This document shows positions 47,302 through 58,908 of a stretch of DNA of 64,000 nucleotides, one piece after another. Position 1 is the first letter of the stretch. Each line of letters starts with the position of its first letter. The translations under genes were made by a program, and so were the position numbers. This stretch comes from Spisula solida (Eukaryota; Mollusca; Bivalvia; Venerida; Mactridae): the NCBI GenBank assembly GCA_947247005.1, contig OX365951.1, forward strand, positions 34,244,899 to 34,308,898, in the 5' to 3' direction. Below the pieces are notes generated by a model. It was given only the letters and a program-made list of their open reading frames with translations. It was not told where the DNA came from and made no database searches.

Positions 47302-47818
47302 AAATAAAGCAACGTATATGGTATATAGAAACATTGTGTTTAGTATTCATCAAATATATATGTTTAGATCAAAAACTTTTCTGATTCGCACTAGTGTGCA
47401 AATTAGTAACATTAGTCGTTTACGACGAGAATGGCAAAACCACTTCAAAGTTATATCTAATAGTATGAACATACTTTATGTATTTACAATGTAAACAAAT
47501 TGTTCCTGTTCAGACGTAAAGTTGGGTTCCTAATATATTTAATAGAACGGTGTATTTACATGTATACAAAAGTATGCATATGAAGAAACATATTACATGC
47601 CTATTTATACATATATGTCAATATAATACATAATGTTTATTATGGTACACAATGTACCTATGCTTTAAATGTCTGTCTATTTTGTACCCGACGAACGTGG
47701 GTAAGATCGGTCACACGACCGTATATCGATGTGTAATCGTTAATCGTAATGGAAAGTCCCTTGAGAAATCCGCGTTCATTTAATCCTTGTACGAATGAAT
47801 AAATATCACGTAACGCGA

Positions 47819-49875
47819 TCATTTATATTTGTCGTTTGATTTTCGTTGTTTCTTTGATTCATCGTGTAGTTCTTCAGCCGGTGTAGGTGCACAGGACCTT
47901 GCAATCCAAAAATAAAAATAAACTCCGCCCATCTACTATATAACATAAGAGTAAGGAATGAAATGGGAACAGTACCCCACCCACTAATCTCATACAAGAA
48001 TATTCGATCTACCAACATGACAACGGTATTTTCTGGTCTAGACAGTTAAATGCGATAATTATATTATCAAATATGTCATTACCTTCGAGTTTTCGGTGTT
48101 CGTAGCGTTCCTGTAGCAGCTTTAAAATGAGTTATCCCATTTCGCATTGGCCATGATGGAGTTAGCTTCGGAGTGAATAACAAATAGGATAAATGCCACA
48201 CCAGCCGTACTGTCCTGGTATTGTTTACCTCCCTTTGTTGTTTGTTAATAAATAGTATGGATTACCTACATCATCGTATGTTGAACTAATTCGAACATCG
48301 ATATGTCATGTGTTAAACAAAATTATTTCACGGTCATAATAAATCACATATAAAATAACTTTACTTTATTTTCCGTCTCCAAGCGGCACTACATTCGGTC
48401 CGCATATAATATAGAAAAGGCCCGCAGTTTACACTTGTCTAATAGAGTTATTCCGCTTGCTGGGTTTTTCCAAATACATTTGTGTTTTTTAAAATATAAT
48501 TAGCCGGTTAAATGATTGTTTTTTTGTATGTTATTATAATGGAAAATAAATGTATATCATTACCTATGCAATTTGTTTTTTTTTTAAATATTCAATAATA
48601 TTTACCTTCACTCCGAAGCTAACTCCATCATGGCCAATGCGAAATGGGATAACTCACTTTAAAGCTGCTACAGGAACGCTACGAACACCGAAAACTCGAA
48701 GGTAAGGACATATTTGATAATATAATTATCGCATTTAACTGTCTAGACCAGAAAATACCGTTGTCATGTTGGTAGATCGAATATTCTTGTTGAGATTAGT
48801 GGGTGGGGTACTGTTCCCATTTAATTCCTTACTCTTATGTTATATAGTAGATGGGCGGAGTTTATTATTATCTTAGGATTGCAAGGTCCTGTGGTAGGTG
48901 GAGAACGAACAACGTGTGTCGATGATTGTTTATTTGGAGTTTTCGTGTCAATATCCGGAGTATTGAGCACGAATTTGATCATAGTCTGTTGTCCGTGTAT
49001 CTGTGTCGTGTTAGTTTTCTTTAGCTTTGGTTTGTATTTGTCCGTAGCACGAGTTTCACGATACTCAGAAGTACTGACAGCATTGGATACAACAGTCGTT
49101 GTTTTCCGCGTGTGAAATTCAGTGTCACTCACTGTTTACCGTCCATCATCGGAGCATTCCGATTCATCGATGTCGCTCTCGGTGTGTCTGCTAATGGCGT
49201 CACAATCGCTCCGCTTATGACCGGATTCATTGCACTGAGTGCATACCCAGTCGTTTTCACACATAGCATTTGTATAACCAACTTGTAGACATTTGCTACA
49301 TTTAGACCGATTCTTAATTTGGCCGCGATGGAAGACGGTTGCTTTGAATTTACCAAATGTCATGAATCTATTCAAAGGGGTTTTCATGGATGAGGCTTTA
49401 ACAATCATCACACGGTTACCAGTGTCGCAGTTAGTGAGTTTACCGCCAATGCGTAGTTTCTCACGGTAAGCTGATATCACTTCAATATCTCTGCGAATAA
49501 GAGTGTGTGTAATAGTACCGTCATCAACTGAAAGCGGTATGTCTTTCACTATGATGCGAACAGTATTTTCACCATCGAGTCGTAATGAGTTGGTACTTAA
49601 TATGGGTAGACGTTTACCCTGTAAAATGACCCCAGCCGAAACTAGGTCAACTTTGTCATCTAAAGTCTCAACATATATACGTCACATACCCCGAACTCTC
49701 TGGAGCCCTGTAAGATGCGTAGGTTCAATGACATGCGATATACTAGTGTATACTCCTCATGCTTAAGCCACAGATCTTGATCCGGTTTTTTATTACCGAA
49801 TAGTTCACTTTCTTGAAACAATACCAACGGGACGCCATTTTGTTTCTCATTGGTATAGTGCAGAGAATTTGACAC
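47819..49875 (-). pseudogene. LINE ORF1-like gene (CCHC zinc knuckles), broken by a foldback insertion
   Basis: Minus-strand pieces start at Met 49875 and run to the stop at 47819-47821, leaving out the foldback at 47890-48893. The central part (49549-49136) has a degenerate knuckle, CSKCLQVGYTNAMC (His replaced by Tyr), and a perfect CCHC, CTQCNESGHKRSDC, preceded by an RRM-like region. This is typical of L1/Tx1 ORF1 nucleic-acid-binding proteins. There are three breaks: a 2-nt gain in a 'tatata' run near 49680, an in-frame TAA at 49133-49135, and the foldback. Removing the foldback with one target copy keeps the frame to a stop, giving 347 aa after allowing for the 2-nt gain. It lies 636 bp upstream of ORF2 of LINE copy 2 on the same strand, so it may be that element's ORF1 or belong to a different LINE. 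Confidence 0.7.
47890..48893. mobile_element. Foldback/long-TIR element inserted in ORF1-like gene
   Basis: The arms are 288 bp (47890-48177) and 287 bp (48607-48893), nearly identical and inverted. The tips are 'cacaggaccttgcaatcc' and its exact complement. The 430-bp spacer is AT-rich and non-coding. It is flanked by 'gtaggtg' at 47883-47889 and 48894-48900, a 7-bp target duplication. The long terminal repeats resemble MULE or foldback elements. The superfamily is not assigned. Confidence 0.85.
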
Positions 49876-50040
49876 GATCCTGACCTTTATGCATGAATAT
49901 ATTATAAATCGATAACGCGGTATATATAAATTTCCGTGCGAGTATCGTGGGTCAGCGGTATACTTCGGGCTAAACCGTAACTTTTAACTTCTGTGGATTG
50001 TTTTCATAACACAATTTGAACTATTCAAAGCACGACAGCC

Positions 50041-50109
50041 CCCATATGCGAGTGGTTAGCGAGCCATACTACAGTATAGAAGTTGTGGGTTCGAATCTCT
50101 GGTCAAGTA
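50041..50109 (+). ncRNA. tRNA-like sequence
   Basis: A B box, 'gggttcgaatctc', and an A-box-like 'tgcgagtggttagcg' are at correct spacing. The anticodon arm and T stem pair poorly. It is probably a SINE head or pseudogene. Confidence 0.4.
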
Positions 50110-50544
50110 ATTTGTATTTTTTTTTCAATTTAAAAAAACATGTGTGTATTGAATTTAAACAAGCTCGAGCATCATGATAATATTGCTTTACATATACATG
50201 TACAGTGGTTGAATTGTGTATTTATAGGTTTTCACTTCGATTTGTATCAGTCGATTTCTTGGTTTAAAATCAAAAGAAAATAGATACAACATGTCGGAGC
50301 CGTTTTTGAAATATGATGATAAACAGGGTACATACTATTTGTCCAGAAATGCAGATGTTGCTGGTATATACAAATTGTATATCTAACTATTTTGAAATAA
50401 AGATACTCGATAGAAAAGGTGAAAAGAAAAAAAGAAATCAAACAAATCAATTACAGTTCAATAACAAACACAAGTATACGACATGTTACCGATAAAACAT
50501 TTATATTTTCTGTAAAACATGAAATAAAAAAATCCATCATAAGA

Positions 50545-50628
50545 TGCTCGCAGGGGTTGAACCCTGTACGCCAAGATTAGTATGGTGAAAACCCTGAGTG
50601 CGCTACCGACTGCGCCAAGTATCTACAT
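50545..50628 (-). ncRNA. tRNA-like sequence, possibly SINE-derived
   Basis: On the minus strand, an A box 'tggcgcagtcggtagcgc' and a B box 'gggttcaacccc' are both good. Six of seven acceptor pairs form (gatactt with gagcatc). The middle is too long and does not give a clean 7-nt anticodon loop. It could be an intron-bearing tRNA gene, but a degraded copy is more likely. Confidence 0.45.
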
Positions 50629-51234
50629 ATATTTCGACTTTATTGTTTCGTAAGAAGTCAATTGAAATAATGTGGTATACACAAACAACCATGTGAATTT
50701 CCGTTATAATCAATACGATTACAGTCGAAGTTAAACTTAGATATTTAATCTACCGTGAAATTATGCTAATAGCGGGTTCGAGAGTCATGTCAATATCTCT
50801 GCACTATATCACTATCACGTATTTGATTGTTATTTTTATATATCCGAATGTCCATATATATTCCGTTCAATTTACACTTATTAAAACACATTTATATATC
50901 CGTTTTCGTAATTTATTCAAAGTTTGTTAGGAGACACGTGCAATACACAACCTCGGTAGTGTCGCTTACGTCGCCGAAATTACATGCTATCGAATAACAC
51001 AAGATAAGATTTATATAATTTGTTGTTCAAAATGAAATACAGCGGATCACTGAACCATAAAACATAAAAAGCAAAAAATGCACGAGAAATTTACGCGTAG
51101 ATGCAAATTATTTATATTTATGATAATTAGAATTTAAGATATATTGTTACATTCAAAATCAAACAAATATGCGAGTTTTTACTCAACAAAATTGTGATTT
51201 TTAACTTTTAAAAATACAGTTTAAATGTTATGGT

Positions 51235-51540
51235 CAAAGGGAGGTAACTCTTCTAAAATTGCATTTTAACACAAAAGGTGAGTAGTTATAAACCTAAATG
51301 CGCTTTATTCTTAGCATTGTTTTCTTTATTTCTGTCTCGATGATAAGTACATACACTTGAACACGAACTTGATCAGCAAAGAGGATACATGTCTGCATAA
51401 CAACCTGATAAACACCCGATGAACACACGGAAGAAACGTGTGACATCATTTATTTATTTTGTTTGTGAAAATATTATCAGATTGTAATAAAATCAATGCA
51501 ATTCCACATATACAAGCTGCACATGTTGAAAATGTCAACC
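51235..51540 (+). repeat. Tandem-array block x, cycle 1, right part
   Basis: It matches 6930-7097 plus 8906-9013. It shows the uninterrupted junction 'acacccgatgaacac' and 'gaaacgtgtgacatcat' where the copy at 7 kb has the 1.8-kb insertion. Confidence 0.7.
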
Positions 51541-51619
51541 AAATCAAACCGATTTTGACCAAGTTATGGGTAAATATATACATGCACAATTATAAGATTT
51601 GTTAAGTGCACGTGTACAT

Positions 51620-52652
51620 AATTGTATATTGATGCAGTTTGTATGTACAGTAATTAGTCATTTCGTCATATGGTTTGCCTGCTAAATAAGGTTTATGAAC
51701 AACTTTTATGATGGAATGAATTTTAAAATTCAACCCTAGTAGGTTCGAATCCGACTATTTGGCTATATATCTACATACAAATTGAGATCTGCTGGACCCC
51801 ATCTTAAGACGCTCATGTGTAATGTTCAAACTTTATGTCCGCCACAAAAGGTGTTAAGTGGTGATTGAGTGTTAGTAATGTTTACAAATATGCATAGGAT
51901 TGGTCAACTGTTGCAAAATTGATTTGATAAATTATATATATATATCTTCTTTTGCTAAACACGTCAGTTGTAAATTGTACACACCTGATTAATCGGCCTC
52001 TATGGGTCATAGCAATCGTTCCAGCCGTTCTCATGAGCTTGGGACATTATAGAGTCCACTAGCCTGTCCATATCCATCAGGCGTTTAAAACTTGGACATA
52101 CATAATGTAAGTTAAACCAATGGCAGATTTATTCTTGCATTACATCTTATTTAATACTGACATTGAAAGAGGGTTTCAATCATCACTGGGATCCAACACA
52201 GTATCAGGTTAGGTTATATTAGCTGTCTAAATAATCAGACACATCACAATATCCGAGTCGACAAATGTGTCTTTGTGCGCAGAATTTGTCGACGTTTAAT
52301 TTGTACAACAACCCTCAGACTGACGCACAATTTGATGTCTATTCAATTATGTTGCCATCAAATAGAATGAGCAAGTGTATTTATGAATATCAAACTGTCC
52401 AATATATACATGGTACAGTGTTGTCACTAGAGACATTTAATAGATAAGTTGACCACATACTGAATGGAATATGATTGCACAAGATTTACTAAGAGTAGAT
52501 TGTGCTACATTTCTTAACTACAACTATTGTATTTATTTATTCATACACGAGTACATGATTGTCAATATCACTACAAAACTAAAATAATCAACAACAAAAT
52601 TCAATGTACTACATAAATCGCGTATTTATATGTTACTTGGTATTGTAATTAT
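51620..52652 (+). repeat. Tandem-array block iota and following, cycle 1
   Basis: It matches 56985-58150 over about 1 kb: 'cagtttgtatgtacagtaat', 'gtttgcctgctaaata', 'attggtcaactgtt', 'gacgcacaatttgatgtcta', 'ccatcaaatagaatgagc' and 'atcaacaacaaaa'. It is diverged, with no conserved reading frame, so it looks non-coding. Confidence 0.8.
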
Positions 52653-53257
52653 ATGAGCCAGTCTCCAGGAAAACCTGCTATATTGACATTACTGTATGTA
52701 ACAAGCTTTCAAAAATCTTTCAAATAAGAAAAAATGACATATCATTAGATTCAATTTTAAGTCATTTATCCATATAATCCTATATCTTAGCTTTAAAATT
52801 TCTCATGAATAATGTCGAAATCATTTACTTCGTTGCTATGGTGACCAATTTCAGAAAATTACTCTGATTGAGAAAAACGAGGAGTTAGATGTTTAAAACA
52901 GAAGTAGTCTTCCTCTAAATGTGAACATTTACAATTTGGATGTGTATTTTAAAACTTAAAACATCATTCTAAAACTTGATACCATTTTGACCAGTTTACG
53001 TCAAGAATTGATCAAATGCAGTATATATAAAATACCTGTTACAACGACGTCGAATAACGTTTGAATGACGCTTGCGACGTCACGCAAAAAGGGTCTGAAT
53101 AGGGCCTCAACTAAACAGCTGTAACTTCCTTAAAAATCATGATATTAACAAAAGTTCTTTTGCATTTTTCTTCATTAGGATTACTCTTTTAGATAATAAA
53201 AAATCTCAAAATCAAATGTTTTGTCAAAATAGCAGGTTTTCCTGGAGACTGGCTCAT
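52653..53257 (+). mobile_element. GAGCCAG-type MITE, copy 3, complete (605 bp)
   Basis: Perfect terminal repeats 'atgagccagtctccaggaaa' and the complement 'ctggagactggctcat' bound it. The paralogous block near 58145-58160 runs from 'tgtaat' to 'tttactcaaagtatgtgtgg' without it, which proves insertion. The target duplication is short: AT, or ATAT if the end is set at GAGCC. Confidence 0.88.
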
Positions 53258-53766
53258 ATGTTTACTCAAAGTATGTGTGGAAGTGATAAACAATCACCCG
53301 AATTCGACCTCAGATTATGCATACGAGTTGTACATATACTGCAGAATATAATTATGGTGTATTAACTATATAATAATCTACTGTGCAATAAATTCTACAA
53401 CTATACCAATAACCCTCCACAAATCCATCGCCTCGAGGATATGAGAGAAGAAGCGGTTTATTTTTTGACATTCCATAGAATTGTAATTTCAACCAACAAA
53501 TGAAGGACTACATGAAGCAATATTCTCAATGGGCATTTTTTGTGTTATGTTCAGCTAATATTTTTATAAAGTGCATAAGCTCCTCTGAAACACGTGACAA
53601 GTTACACTAACACGGGTCGTTAAAACAATCCTTTTCTCGCAGAAGTCGTAGAATATAATTGTGTTATTTTGGTATAATACATGTTTTATGTCTCTTTGTC
53701 CACCTGAAATAATTTCAATGTTCAACCGAATGTCTCATTTGAGAGTCATGACTTGCTACAGGAATA
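53258..53766 (+). repeat. Tandem-array block kappa, cycle 1
   Basis: It matches 58160-58720: 'tttactcaaagtatgtgtgg', 'gatatgagagaagaagcg', 'acatgaagcaatattc', 'tataaagtgcataa' and 'agaagtcgtagaatata'. In cycle 2 this block leads into the GPCR exon. Here it runs into a foldback relative instead. Confidence 0.75.
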
Positions 53767-54010
53767 GCCATAACTATTTTAGTTTTCATCTATTTCTATT
53801 AAACATACGCCACGCTTTCCACGACAAACAGTGTTGTTTTCAGTAGCTTTGTAATTTTTTAACGCCCTGTGAAACAAGCCGTCTTTTTCCAAGTTTCACA
53901 TTGTGCTATGCAAAACCGCCCAGGTGCTGATAGGGATCCTTAATTACGTTGAAAACTTATATTTTTCCCCTTTAGCGTGGCATATTGCTTCACTAGTTAA
54001 AGCAATTAAA
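53767..54010. repeat. Diverged relative of the foldback MITE at 3302
   Basis: Landmarks are 'atttctattaaacatacgc', 'cgccctgtgaaac', 'cccctttagcgtggcata' and 'gctgatagggatcc'. It occupies the place where cycle 2 has the GPCR exon and the intron sequence beside it. Confidence 0.55.
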
Positions 54011-54019
54011 ACATGCATG

Positions 54020-56984
54020 ACATTGATGAAACTAGACTTGTTTATTTTCATTGAAAGTAAATTACACTTCCGTGTTCTTAATTAATGTTAAATCTTATTG
54101 CAGCAATAATGTAGTTCTGAATTAGGTAGCAGATATTCATGAAAATTTCGAGTGTGAGTAACTTGTCTGTGTAATAATATTGGCATACACACATTAACGT
54201 GTCTAATGGTTCAGCTCTTATTCAATCAAGTATGCATTACTTTTCTCAAAAGAACAAGGACATATTAGTTACCAAAGGCAGCATCAGTCTATAGTCTGCC
54301 GTTATGTCATAATGAGCCAAATGTTGTTAGCCTATCATTTCTTGGCAAATCAAACAGGAATTCATTCAGAATGGCGATATATATCAGCAATCAGCAAATT
54401 GGTCAATTTGGCGACTCGAATGTCCTATTGTATTTCATAGATGCGCATTACATAACATGATTTAAGATTGTAAAATGCAAAGTTGATGTGCCAAAATATG
54501 ACATGTTTCATAGTTTCAGTATTACGACAAACGAGTTATTTGCGTTCTTCGTTTTCAAGTATATTCTGTCAACATGTAAGACATTTTTTCATTATGTTTG
54601 TAACTAAAGTTTATATAAGCAAATGACATACATGTGATTTTTAGCCTTCTTTTCACATTTGGTGCCAACCAAACAAACGTCGTCTTTTAGATGGTTTGTT
54701 TGAATTGAACGACATATACAACTGCACCTGCGATCAACCACAATCCAATTATTATGCTTTCGTTATACGGCCATTAAATATGAGAAATGTAATATCCAGA
54801 CGTTAAATGAGGGAAATGTTTTATAATTAACAGACGCCGTTCGCCTTAACATAATGTTTTTGCCTGTAAACATGTGTTTGTTTTGTAATCTCTTCAATGC
54901 ATTATAAACCTTCGCCTACACATAATACACGTAATTACAAACATACTGGTGACCACAAACAACATAAAAATATTTTGCCAGGAAACAACACATGTGTCAA
55001 CGCGCAAAAAAGGCCGCCCGCTTGACAGATGTACGCATTTAATAACAAATGTACCCTTGATATACCACAATCTAAAAACACCATTAGCATGTGTTTTTTT
55101 TCTTTTCGTCCTACCTTCTCTTTTTATATAATGGTTGCCTTTCCGAAATAAAATGAAATGCAGGCTTAGAGAATTATTCGCGCGAATGTTTCCTTTTTTA
55201 TAATCCGAAAAAGTTCTAAAATGTTATATATATGTGTATAGTAATCACGCTGGACATCTCTTGGTATCCATCACCATAATGTTATGCGAGCCTTGAACCA
55301 AAAAGTATCATTTATTTATATTTCGGTTTAGAAAACATATCTTAATTTATCCGTTACTTAGCAGTGAGTATCCAATAATTTGTCGACAGGTTATTATCTT
55401 CAATGATATTGGCTGCACTCCTCCGCATAAACCTTTTTGCTAAAAGGCGCCAATCCCAAAAAACAAGGAAGAACATTATATGAGAATACGATAAATTCAT
55501 TCATTTCCTTCAAACACGTTCAATCGTAATAGAATATTTATCATTAACAATGATATTTATGTATGAGAAATCTCTATAATTTTATAGTTTTTTGAAAAAA
55601 AACTAGTACAAAGAACCAAATTGTGTAACTACCAAAACCGATTTTTCCGACGTTGATAATTTAATAAATGAATACAATTACTGACTAAATTAAAAAAATG
55701 AAATCAACAAGTATGGCAGAATGGCGTGATGTGTGCAATCTACAATGATATGACTTAAAACATAGCTTCATTTCCATATTTCAAACCTATAAATACAAAC
55801 TCGAATTTCTCATTATCCGTACTTGTTTACACATAATGGTGCGATTTTTTCAATGTCATAGCGATTCTCAGATAGTTATTATTTATTAAATGAAATAGTA
55901 TATCTGTTCCCTTGTCTGTGGGCTCTTTCTCTGGTTATTACTGATTATAACGACATACTTTCTAGTTAGATTCCGTGTTTATTGCTGTATTTATTATAGT
56001 TTGAAGCTGTTAAGTTTCTTTTTTTGTTTGTAAATGTTTATGTTTTCCTTTATGATTTTCTATTTGTAATCTGTGATATCACTTTTGGTTGTATTCATTT
56101 TTCTTGCGTTGTCGGGTTCACATCCAAGTTGAGCTATACCTAAAACGATTTTTTACTATCTTATATTTAAACAATCGTCAATTAGCTCCCTTGTCTGACG
56201 CTCAGTACATCAGAGTAATTCCGGGTCTTGTTGACCCAGTGATAATGTGTCTGTTTAACCCCAGGCGTGTGTATAAAAGGAAGAGGGGGGAGCCTAGTGG
56301 CTGATTTTTTAAACATTTTGTATTCAGATACATGTTATTGAAATAACATAATTATTGATTTGATGCATACATTTAAAATTACCTCAGTGTAAGTCATTTA
56401 TATGCACTATAAAATGGCGGTTATATTTTACATTTTCAACCTTTGATTAAATCACTATATTTATCTGAAGTATGAAGTATTACTGCAATTGGGAGAGAAA
56501 TTTGAATTTGACATAACCGTTGACAATAGTCACGTGGTGTAAACAGAAAAATACTACTACATGGTTTTTATACCAACAAGTAAGCATGCAGGCTTACCTG
56601 TGTATTATCAGAACACTGGTTGCCTCATACAACATTTTATGTACGGTGGAATAGTATTTACTCTACAACAGATTAAACCTCACCAACTGATATGCCCGCC
56701 TACTATCGATGGTGGTAGGTCCTACCGAATGCTGGGGTTTAAGTCTCCATATGACTTGCTTACTGTCGAGAAATAGATAAAAGCAAATACGTTCATATAT
56801 CCATTTATTCAACACTATAATACAATAGTTTATATGTCTTTAATTGTTTGTGATACAAATATATTCAACATTCATTTATGTTCAGTATAGACATTTACAT
56901 AATTTTACAACAATATAATACTATTTTCATGTTTCGAGCATCTAATTGTTAAACATCAATGTTTCATCTGAATTAATATATTGA
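54020..56984 (+). repeat. Tandem-array cycle 2: blocks lambda to theta
   Basis: The most compact cycle, with blocks in order: lambda (54040), alpha (54125), beta (54775), gamma (55250), delta (55500), epsilon (55713), zeta (56110), eta (56790), theta (56935). It holds the empty target of LINE copy 3 at 55680-55693 and of the repeat at 35953-36390. Block x is absent between theta and iota. No coding sequence is conserved between cycles here. Confidence 0.8.
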
Positions 56985-57334
56985 TACAGTTTGTATGTAC
57001 AGTAATTAGTCATTTCGTCATACGGTTTGCCTGCTAAATAATACTGATGTTCAAATTGTATGATGAAATGAACTTGAAAAACTCAACCCCGTCCTGTGCC
57101 GTTTATAACAGTTTCGAATCCGATTATTTATGCAAACTTTCTTAATATATATATTGAAATATGTTGTGCCTACCCCCATCTTAATACGTTCCTGTGTAAT
57201 GTTCGAAAAACTTTATTTGCACCGCAAAAGGTTGTAAGGGTGATTAAGTTTAGATACCAAATGTCTCTATAATTGTGATGTTACATGTAACAAACATGCA
57301 TATGATTGGTCAACTGTTCCAAAATTGATTTGAC

Positions 57335-57400
57335 AAATTATTAAAGTAAGAACCGTTCTTCCGTTTTTCCAAAAACGTCAGAAGTAAATGGGTTCTACAG
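57335..57400 (+). repeat. Donor copy of a 66-bp exact direct repeat
   Basis: The 66 bp starting 'aaattattaaagtaagaacc' and ending 'gggttctacag' are identical to 58287-58352. The position corresponds to diverged sequence in cycle 1 (about 51935), so this is the resident copy. Confidence 0.85.
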
Positions 57401-58286
57401 GACCTACCAAACGTTCCTGACTTTCTCATCAGCTTAGGCGCATTATAGAGTCCATCAGCCTGTTTATATTCATCTGGCGTTTACAACATTAAAATACTCA
57501 ACCAATGGTAAATGTATGCTTGAATTACATCTCAACAAATAAAACATTATACTTACACTGACACAGATGACGATAACGTAGATACACGTATTGATGTCAT
57601 CTACGATAATGATGGTATTAAAGTGTTTGTATAAGCACATACAGTGGGTTTCAATCACCACTGGACAGAGGATGTATGAGTATGTTATGGGATCAATCAA
57701 AGTATTAGGTTAGCTTTTACTAGCTGACTATTAGCTGTCTAAATAGTCAGACACATAACAATCTGCGAGAGGACCAGTTTATCCGTGTGTACAGACTTCG
57801 TCAGTGTGTAATTAGTACAACCACTCTCCTGTTGACGCACAATTTGATGTCTATTCAATAATGCTGCCATCAAATAGAATGAGCAAATATGTTTATGAAT
57901 AGAAAACTGTCCAATATCAACATGGTTCACTGTAGTCACCGGAGACAGTTCATAGACAGGTTGACCACATAAAGAATGGAATATGAACGCAGAAGGTTCT
58001 ATTGCGTAGCTTGTGCTGCATTTCTTTATGACAACTACTGTATCTCTTCTCACACAAGGGCACGTTTGTCAATATCACAACAAAACGAAAATAAACAACA
58101 ACAAAAATCAATGTACATACATCGCGTTTTTACATATGAACTATTATATGTAATCATTTGTTTACTCAAAGTATGTGTGGAAGTGATAAACAATCCAACG
58201 TATACGGCCTTACATTATGCATACGAGTTGTACAGAAAACTGCACAATATATGGTTTGTTAGCTATACAATAATCAGTTATGGAAT

Positions 58287-58352
58287 AAATTATTAAAGTA
58301 AGAACCGTTCTTCCGTTTTTCCAAAAACGTCAGAAGTAAATGGGTTCTACAG
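58287..58352 (+). repeat. Templated insertion of the 66-bp repeat
   Basis: In cycle 1 the equivalent site reads 'gcaataaattctacaacta' without the insert. The insert begins with aaatt and ends with ttctaca, both already present at the target. This fits copying with microhomology at both ends. Confidence 0.8.
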
Positions 58353-58908
58353 CACCTAACTATGCCAATAACCCTCAAGAAATCATTCCTGGTATAATCC
58401 ATCGCCACGAGGATATGAGAGAAGAAGCGTTTTTATTTACACTCAATACATGATTCATTTCAACTAACACATGAAGCGTTACATGAAGCAATATTCACAA
58501 TGGTCATCTTTTTTGTGTAATGCTCAACAGTTTTTTCTATAAAGTGCATAACCTTCTCTGAACCACGTGGCAGCTTTGGTCGTTGAAACAATCCTCTTTA
58601 CTTAGAAGTCGTAGAATATATTGGTTTATCTTGGTACATGTATAAGTCATGTTGTGTGTCACTTATTGCACATACAACAAGCACAATGCTCACCATAATG
58701 TCTCATTTTTAGTCATGAGTTGTTACATGAGTAATGCTGTTGTCGTTAACGGATCCTATTAAATACAATAAAGATATCCTGAATGTCAATATATGTCAAT
58801 GTAAATTATTGATATACTTGTATATAATATGTTCATATGTTTTCTCGTCGTGGTGTAAGAAAGACACTAGCTTCATCGTACATTCATTGAATGTAACTGG
58901 ATTTGATG

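Larger units (their letters stand above)
56985..58733 (+). repeat. Tandem-array blocks iota and kappa, cycle 2
   Basis: The second copy of 51620-53766, without the MITE. The 106-codon frame at 57976-58296 and the minus frame at 57739-58053 are not conserved in cycle 1 and are rejected as genes. Confidence 0.8.

Noticed and set aside
47806..48018. 70-codon frame in the foldback arm
   Set aside because: It is out of frame with the ORF1-like gene and lies mostly in the inverted arm. The ORF1 tail is in another frame.
57739..58296. Two overlapping frames of 104 and 106 codons on opposite strands
   Set aside because: The equivalent cycle-1 sequence (52300-53370) does not conserve either frame, and one spans the templated insertion at 58287.
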